DNA from: JAEXNA01 sp050486105
GTDB taxonomy: Bacteria; Vulcanimicrobiota; Xenobia; Xenobiales; JADMJV01
Direction of reading: 5' to 3'
Assembly (NCBI GenBank): GCA_050486105.1
Contig: JBJHCR010000209.1
Span: 1-11,640 of the forward strand
DNA length: 11,640 bases
Shown here: positions 7,121-11,640 of the stretch, piece after piece
Layout: each line of letters opens with the position of its first letter
How positions within the stretch are numbered: the stretch's first letter is position 1
Notes under the pieces: model-generated
Seen by the model: only the letters and a program-made list of their open reading frames with translations
The model's database searches: none
Told to the model about the DNA's origin: nothing
Position numbers and translations under genes: made by a program

Positions 7121-8276
7121 CGGCAATTGGCGGTGGCTCTTCCCGAGTTTGCTCGGACTCTTGGCGGTGATTGGGGCGCTCCATAGTTTGAGAACAAGTG
7201 CTCCACCTCCCCTAAAGGCTGGTATCGATCTTTTTGATGTCATGGTCGATTCTGCGGGAGAATTCGCTGAGGTAGTGCCAGGTCGTGCCTTTGAGTTTCC
7301 CAGAGATCACGGGGAGCATCCTGAGTTCAAGACGGAATGGTGGTATTTCACCGGTCACCTAGCCTGTGCTGAGAGCGGGCGGGAATTCGGTTACCAGTTC
7401 ACCATCTTTCAGTCGGGTCTTAGTGGAGAACAGCGCTCTGCCTCTCCCAGCGCTTGGGCCGCGGATCAGCGAGGGATGGGCCATTTCGCCCTTTCGGATC
7501 TCAAGACCGAACGCTTCATGTCCTTTGAGCGATATTCTCGCCGAGCTTTGGGTTTGGCCGGGGTTGAAGGGACTCGTATTTGGCTGGAAGATTGGTCGGC
7601 CGAGCGAGCGGGCGGGGCAGAGTTCGGGACTTGGCGGGTGCGAGCTCAGGGGCAGCAAGAGGGGATTGGTCCGGTGGCCGTAGACCTGGAGTTGGTGGAG
7701 GTAAAGCCTCCTGTTTTGCAAGGCCAAGAGGGGTATTCTCAGAAAGGTCCGGAGCCTCAACACGCCTCTTATTATGTGGCTTTGACCCGCCTGGCGACCT
7801 CCGGCGAGGTTGGCCTTGGAGCTGAACGATTCTCGGTCTCGGGGAGCAGTTGGTACGACCACGAGTGGTCCAGTGAAGCCATGGCCTCGGGGATAGTGGG
7901 TTGGGATTGGTTTTCCTTGCAGCTCGACGATCAGCGCGAACTGATGCTGTACTTGCTTCGCCGGGAAGATGGGACCATAGAGCCGGCTTCTTCGGGAAGT
8001 TGGATCGAGGCAGACGGCAGCAAAACCCATTTGAGCCTGGAGGATTTTTCTTTGGAAGTCCTATCCACACGAAGTGCTCCCTCGAGTCGGGTTTATCCCA
8101 GCCGATGGCGGATTGCTGTTCCGAGTTTGGGCCTCGAGCTCCAGGTGGAGCCTCGACTCGATGACCAAGAAATGAGCACCGGAGTGGTGTATTGGGAGGG
8201 GGCAGTGCAGGTGGTAGGAAGCTCCCCTCAGGGGTCGATTTCAGGCCTCGGCTTTGTGGAAATGACTGGCTATTGA
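7107..8276 (+). CDS. AttH/CrtC-like lipocalin-domain protein with N-terminal membrane anchor or signal
   Basis: This protein (389 residues) belongs to the AttH/CrtC lipocalin-like family, often auto-named carotenoid 1,2-hydratase. Family blocks are EWWYFTGH (77-84), SWYDHEW (248-254), GWDWF (265-269), YWEGAV (362-367) and a C-terminal GFVEMTGY. The N-terminus has a hydrophobic stretch (about 9-26) after a tryptophan/arginine segment, so it is probably exported or anchored facing the periplasm; no lipobox cysteine is seen. Two eight-stranded lipocalin-like barrels are expected from family structures. I chose GTG at 7107 because AAGG (7092-7095) lies 11 bp upstream; GTG at 7095 or TTG at 7110 are possible. 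The start overlaps the ATPase gene by 14 bp, indicating coupled expression and a role with that transporter, perhaps handling a lipid-like substrate. No other carotenoid gene is near, so true hydratase activity is unlikely. Confidence 0.85.
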   Translation: MLISNGNWRWLFPSLLGLLAVIGALHSLRTSAPPPLKAGIDLFDVMVDSAGEFAEVVPGRAFEFPRDHGEHPEFKTEWWYFTGHLACAESGREFGYQFTIFQSGLSGEQRSASPSAWAADQRGMGHFALSDLKTERFMSFERYSRRALGLAGVEGTRIWLEDWSAERAGGAEFGTWRVRAQGQQEGIGPVAVDLELVEVKPPVLQGQEGYSQKGPEPQHASYYVALTRLATSGEVGLGAERFSVSGSSWYDHEWSSEAMASGIVGWDWFSLQLDDQRELMLYLLRREDGTIEPASSGSWIEADGSKTHLSLEDFSLEVLSTRSAPSSRVYPSRWRIAVPSLGLELQVEPRLDDQEMSTGVVYWEGAVQVVGSSPQGSISGLGFVEMTGY

Positions 8277-8310
8277 GGTCCAATTTGATAGAATTCGTGA
8301 ATCTTCGAGG

Positions 8311-9963
8311 GTGACCAAGAGACAACGGCATACTTCCGCACCCACCACGGTTGAGCGGCGTAAGGAAAGTCGGGGTCCCTTGGGATTTCTCAGTCCCGCA
8401 GCCAGGATCGCCGGGCTCTATTTCCTGTTCGCTGGAATCTGGATCAAAGTCTCAGATCGACTTCTGGGATTTTTTATTGAAGAGCCAGAATCTCTGGTGT
8501 GGCTTAGTATCCTTAAAGGATTGGCCTTTGTTACGGTGACCACGCTGCTTCTGTACTTCCTGGTGAGGCGATCTTTTCGGGCTCTGCAGGACACCAATCA
8601 CTCCTTGAGGCTTGCCGAAGATTTGGCTAGGGGAAAACGACAAATTTTGGAGATGGTGGCTACCGAAGCTGAAGCAGCCGAGACCTTGAAGGCGCTGGTT
8701 GGACTGTTGAATCGGCAAGTTTCTGGTGCCCAGAGTCTCATTCTCTTGCCGAGTACCACCCTGGAGTCTATCTGCCCGGACGAGAAGGCCGAGGGAAATT
8801 CCGTGGTGGATGTCTCTGGACTTAGGTTGGTTTCAGAGCCGGAAATCTCGGGATTTGCAAAGGCTTTCAAAGAACCTTTGGTGCTCGAAGATCTCACTGA
8901 GGCCGGGGAGCTAGAGGATTTCCAAAACTCCGCACTACCCAAAGGGTCGAGGGCCTTCTGGTCAGTACCTATTTTTGGAACCAGTGAAGTGGATGTTCTA
9001 GGGGGTGTCGCTGTTTGCACCCCACAGGCAGGACGACCGGACCCAAGCCACCTTAGACTGTTAGACATGGCCGCGCATATCGCCGCTGTGGCCTTAGAGC
9101 AAGAGCGATCAAGGGTTACCATTATTAGGGCCAATCGTGAACTTGAAGCCAAAGTGGAAGCCCGAACGCATCAGCTTAAAGTGGCCTTGGAGCGGGCCGA
9201 AGCGGCCGATAAGATCAAGAGCGCCTTTCTGGCTACTATGTCTCACGAGCTTCGCACCCCTCTGAACTCGATCATTGGCTTTAGCGGCATCTTGCTTCAG
9301 GGACTGGCCGGGCCGCTGAACGTCGAGCAAGAGAAGCAACTGAGCATGGTTGCCAGCAGCTCCCGTCACCTTTTGGCCCTGATCAATGATGTTCTGGATA
9401 TTTCCAAAATTGAGGCGGGACAGCTTACAGTCGGCAGCAGAAAGTTTAACCTGAAAGATTCAATAGGGAAGGTTTTTCAGACCACCAAGCCCCTTGCTGA
9501 GCAGAAAGGATTGGACTATCGTTTGCACGTTCCTGATGAATTGGGCGAATTCCAATCAGACTCGAGGCGTTTCGAGCAAATCTTGCTGAACCTATTGAGC
9601 AATGCCATCAAGTTCACCGAGGAGGGTGAAGTTGTCCTTCGGGTCGAGATTAAGCAGCCTGAACCTGATGTTAGAGACAATCAGGAACTTGAGATCTCGG
9701 TGGTCGACACCGGCATTGGAATTCGGCCTGAAGATCAGGTTCATCTCTTTCGGGCCTTCACTCAGATCGACACCGGACTCACTCGATTGCACGAAGGAAC
9801 CGGATTGGGGCTGGCCATCTGCGATCGACTCATTAAGCTGATGGGTGGTCGAATTGAGATGAGTAGCGCCTACGGAAAAGGGAGCACTTTCACTGTCATC
9901 TTCCCCTATCCGGCCACTTCAACCGGGGTTGAGGACCCCTTGATTGACGACCACAAAGCTTAA
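8311..9963 (+). CDS. Membrane sensor histidine kinase (two-TM module, GAF-like, HisKA, HATPase_c)
   Basis: This 550-residue kinase starts with a short basic segment and then a two-membrane-segment module: ARIAGLYFLFAGIWIKVSDR (31-50) and ILKGLAFVTVTTLLLYFLV (67-85), separated by a short outside loop. A GAF-like sensor region follows (about 108-265), then a coiled-coil-like stretch (266-305). The HisKA phosphoacceptor is H312 in ATMSHELRTPLNSIIGFSGI. The ATPase domain has the N-box LLNLLSNAIKFT (425-436), G1 DTGIGI (466-471) and G2 GTGLGLAI (496-503). No receiver or HPt domain is attached, so phosphate must go to a separate partner; the CheY-like protein 222 bp downstream is the obvious candidate. 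The start is GTG at 8311 with GAGG directly abutting it, an unusually close spacing, so the start is less certain than the rest. TTG at 8380 is an alternative. The signal sensed is unknown. Confidence 0.93.
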   Translation: MTKRQRHTSAPTTVERRKESRGPLGFLSPAARIAGLYFLFAGIWIKVSDRLLGFFIEEPESLVWLSILKGLAFVTVTTLLLYFLVRRSFRALQDTNHSLRLAEDLARGKRQILEMVATEAEAAETLKALVGLLNRQVSGAQSLILLPSTTLESICPDEKAEGNSVVDVSGLRLVSEPEISGFAKAFKEPLVLEDLTEAGELEDFQNSALPKGSRAFWSVPIFGTSEVDVLGGVAVCTPQAGRPDPSHLRLLDMAAHIAAVALEQERSRVTIIRANRELEAKVEARTHQLKVALERAEAADKIKSAFLATMSHELRTPLNSIIGFSGILLQGLAGPLNVEQEKQLSMVASSSRHLLALINDVLDISKIEAGQLTVGSRKFNLKDSIGKVFQTTKPLAEQKGLDYRLHVPDELGEFQSDSRRFEQILLNLLSNAIKFTEEGEVVLRVEIKQPEPDVRDNQELEISVVDTGIGIRPEDQVHLFRAFTQIDTGLTRLHEGTGLGLAICDRLIKLMGGRIEMSSAYGKGSTFTVIFPYPATSTGVEDPLIDDHKA

Positions 9964-10185
9964 AGGGCCAAGCGGAAACTCTCGCAATATCTTGTGCAAT
10001 CATCGCCCAAATGGCACCCAACCTTCTTCGTTTTGGGCACCTTCGGTGAACCCGTCGCTTGCGGAGCGCCGAGGGTCAACAGACTTTGGTATTTGGTCGA
10101 AGTAATATCATTTAAGTTTGAGAAGGCTTGAACGTCAAGATGACCGAAATCCTGTGCTGGGAGAGGGCGGTTTGCGGGTGTTGAC
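9964..10185. other. Non-coding gap between kinase and receiver genes, with a possible hairpin
   Basis: These 222 bp interrupt an otherwise compact block and hold no convincing gene on either strand. The main structure is an imperfect inverted repeat at 10047-10078: TG-A-ACCC pairs with GGGTCA (one bulged A), enclosing a second stem CGCT/AGCG (10056-10059 with 10065-10068). GCCCAAA (10005-10011) can also pair with TTTGGGC (10032-10038) over a 20-base loop. No T-run follows, so a classical terminator is not supported. A promoter for the receiver gene may lie near TAATAT (10103-10108), but I see no good -35 box. The gap may separate transcription of the kinase from that of the two downstream genes. 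Confidence 0.45.
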
Positions 10186-10584
10186 ATGGTGTGTGATGGG
10201 GTTGCTTGTGGGGATAAGACGGTATTGTTGATCGAAGACAACGAACAGAACCGCTACTTGGTCACCTTTTTGCTGGAGCGCGACGGATTCCGAGTGGTCT
10301 CTGCCTTGACCGGGAGGCAGGGCTTAAAGTTGGCCGAGGCTCTTGTTCCTACTACCATCTTGCTGGACATCCAGTTGCCCGGTATGGACGGCTATGAAGT
10401 GGCGCGGTGTTTACGGCAATTGCCGAGTTTAGACAAGGTTCCCATCATTGCCGTTACCTCCTACGCGATGGTTGGTGATCGCGAGCGAGCCTTAGAGGCC
10501 GGGTGTAGCGGATACATCGAGAAGCCTATCAATCCGGCAACTTTTGTCGAAGAATTGAAGACTTACCTTAGGAACCCCTGTTAG
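10186..10584 (+). CDS. Stand-alone response regulator receiver (CheY/DivK-like)
   Basis: This 132-residue protein is one receiver domain with no output domain. The acidic pocket residues are E17 and D18 in LLIEDNEQNR, the phosphoacceptor is D61 in LLDIQLPGMDG, the switch threonine is T91 in AVTSYAM, and the conserved lysine is K113 in YIEKPI. All residues needed for phosphotransfer are present. The sequence style (TSYAMVGDRERALEAGCSGY) resembles DivK-type receivers that work with hybrid kinases and pass phosphate on or act through protein binding. The ATG at 10186 is the first suitable start; the ribosome-binding site is poor (GGGTG about 6-10 bp upstream). It lies between a kinase lacking a receiver and a receiver-kinase fusion starting 3 bp after its stop, so it is probably co-translated with the latter and may connect the two. 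Confidence 0.92.
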   Translation: MVCDGVACGDKTVLLIEDNEQNRYLVTFLLERDGFRVVSALTGRQGLKLAEALVPTTILLDIQLPGMDGYEVARCLRQLPSLDKVPIIAVTSYAMVGDRERALEAGCSGYIEKPINPATFVEELKTYLRNPC

Positions 10585-10587
10585 GTC

Positions 10588-11640
10588 ATGCCACAGCGTG
10601 TGTTGGTTGTTGATGACCACGAACCCAATCGATACTATCTTCAGGTGCTCTTGGAGAGTAACGGATATGAGGTCGGACTAGCCAGCAACGGTCGAGAAGC
10701 TCTGGAAAAGGCTCGAGAAGTCCCCTTCGATCTGGTCGTTTCGGATCTGCTCATGCCGGAGATGGATGGCTACACTTTGCTGGGTAAATGGGTGGATGAT
10801 CCGGTTCTACGGAGGACCCCCTTTGTGGTCTACACCGGGACCTACACCGAGAGTTCGGACCAGGCTTTGGCTTTTAAGCTCGGGGCTCAAGACTACTTGT
10901 TGAAACCCCTTGAACATCAGGAACTCTTGCGGGCTCTGAAGGCTGCTATGGCTAGTTTTGCTCCCGAGCAGTTGCCGAAGCCCCTGAGTGGCCCAGAGAA
11001 GCTTGAGACCTCGGAACTGCACAGTGAAGCTCTGGTTCGAAAACTGTCAGCCAGAAATCGGGAACTCGAGCTTCAACAGCAGCGTCTGCTTGACGAGATT
11101 CAGCAGAGAGAAGCCCTCCTGGATGCCATGTCCGCCCGGGTGGCCGTGATCGACTCCGAGGGAGTGATCGTCGAGGTAAACAAGGCTTGGAAGGATTTTG
11201 CGGACTGCGCGGGCCTGAATACCCCGAACTGGGGGATTGGAATCAGTTATATAGATATAGCCGATGCCGGTGTGAAGGAGGGTGAGGATTCTGCGAGAGG
11301 ATTGTCTCGGGCTTTGCACCGAGTTCTCAAGGGCGAGCTGGGGGGATATTTTGTGGACTATCCGTGTCCTTCACCCAGCAGTCAGGCGTGGTATCGAATG
11401 ATCGCCACTCCCTTGGTCGCCAGTCGCCAAGGCGGCGCCCTGATCATGCATCTCGATATCACTGAGCAGAAGGCGGCCGAGGCTCAGCTCTTGAGAGCTC
11501 AGCGCCTGGAGAGTATTGGAACTTTGGCTGGTGGCATTGCCCACGATCTCAACAACACTCTGATGCCGGTCCTGATGGCTGTGGATCTCCTGAAGATCAA
11601 GCTGAAAAGCTCTGAGAACCTCAAACTCCTCAATACCGTG
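10588..11640 (+). CDS. Receiver-PAS-histidine kinase protein, 3' end beyond the window
   Basis: An open frame runs from ATG 10588 to the window end (351 codons, no stop), so the gene is partial. The product begins with a receiver domain (about 1-122): acidic pair D9/D10 in LVVDDHEPNR, phosphoacceptor D53 in VVSDLLMPEMDG, T83 and K106 in YLLKPL. A likely coiled coil follows (about 145-180), then a PAS domain (about 180-295) of the variant with EVNKAWKDFA, GISYIDI and a VDYPCPSPSS stretch, ending in the usual HLDITEQ. The visible part stops in a dimerisation/phosphoacceptor domain with H319 in GTLAGGIAHDLNNTLMPVLM, an NtrB-like H-box. An ATPase domain should lie outside the window, perhaps with a further receiver. 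No membrane segment is seen, so it is predicted cytoplasmic. An N-terminal receiver on a kinase means it can be controlled by another kinase, such as the one encoded upstream. Confidence 0.92.
   Translation, partial: MPQRVLVVDDHEPNRYYLQVLLESNGYEVGLASNGREALEKAREVPFDLVVSDLLMPEMDGYTLLGKWVDDPVLRRTPFVVYTGTYTESSDQALAFKLGAQDYLLKPLEHQELLRALKAAMASFAPEQLPKPLSGPEKLETSELHSEALVRKLSARNRELELQQQRLLDEIQQREALLDAMSARVAVIDSEGVIVEVNKAWKDFADCAGLNTPNWGIGISYIDIADAGVKEGEDSARGLSRALHRVLKGELGGYFVDYPCPSPSSQAWYRMIATPLVASRQGGALIMHLDITEQKAAEAQLLRAQRLESIGTLAGGIAHDLNNTLMPVLMAVDLLKIKLKSSENLKLLNTV

Noticed and set aside
7107..8276. Assigning carotenoid 1,2-hydratase (crtC) function
   Set aside because: Sequence similarity is to the AttH/CrtC superfamily as a whole; there is no carotenoid gene nearby and the context is an ABC ATPase, so a specific enzymatic call is not supported.
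7359..8331. Overlapping minus-strand frames of 223 and 271 codons over the AttH-like gene
   Set aside because: They have low-complexity Pro/Arg/Ser-rich composition with no domain, while the plus strand carries clear AttH family blocks.
9960..10241. Minus-strand frame of 93 codons covering the kinase-receiver gap
   Set aside because: It overlaps the kinase end and the start of the receiver gene, has no recognisable motif and no convincing ribosome-binding site; a tiny real gene cannot be fully excluded.
1..11640. CRISPR arrays, transposases, phage genes, tRNA or rRNA genes
   Set aside because: None seen: no regularly spaced repeats, no terminal inverted repeats with a transposase frame, and no cloverleaf or rRNA-like sequence recognised by eye.

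Overview
This window looks like chromosomal DNA from a Gram-negative bacterium of moderately high G+C (mid-50s percent by eye, not counted). Coding is dense and several genes start with GTG. The sequence does not fix the lineage. The two-membrane-segment kinase module, the kinase with a GGIAHDLNN-type histidine box and the basic-tailed topoisomerase would fit Verrucomicrobiota, Planctomycetota or a deltaproteobacterial group, but this is a weak inference. I see no insertion sequence, phage gene, CRISPR array, tRNA or rRNA, so it reads as an ordinary chromosomal region.

Left part, minus strand (68-5054): a DNA topoisomerase III (topB) with an extra lysine/alanine-rich tail is followed, 82 bp downstream, by a DUF389 membrane protein with an unusually long C-terminal extension that appears to contain three copies of one module. 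A perfect AGGAGG ribosome-binding sequence on the minus strand at the extreme left edge suggests that another gene of this group starts just outside the window.

Middle part, plus strand (5351-8276): a divergent intergenic region of about 300 bp separates topB from a tight cluster. The cluster holds a class I fructose-bisphosphate aldolase of the FbaB type, a LolD/MacB-like ABC ATPase starting 6 bp after the aldolase stop, and an AttH/CrtC-like lipocalin-fold protein whose start overlaps the ATPase end. The ATPase-AttH pair is normally accompanied by an FtsX-type permease. No permease is encoded here, which is the most notable point in the gene layout.

Right part, plus strand (8311-11640): a signalling block. 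It contains a membrane histidine kinase (two membrane segments, a GAF-like region, HisKA and HATPase_c), a 222-bp non-coding gap with a possible hairpin, a stand-alone CheY/DivK-like receiver, and 3 bp later the start of a receiver-PAS-histidine kinase protein cut off by the window end. The three could form one phosphorelay; this is inferred from adjacency only. I did not find a clearly novel system. The best leads are the missing permease and the repeated C-terminal module of the DUF389 protein.
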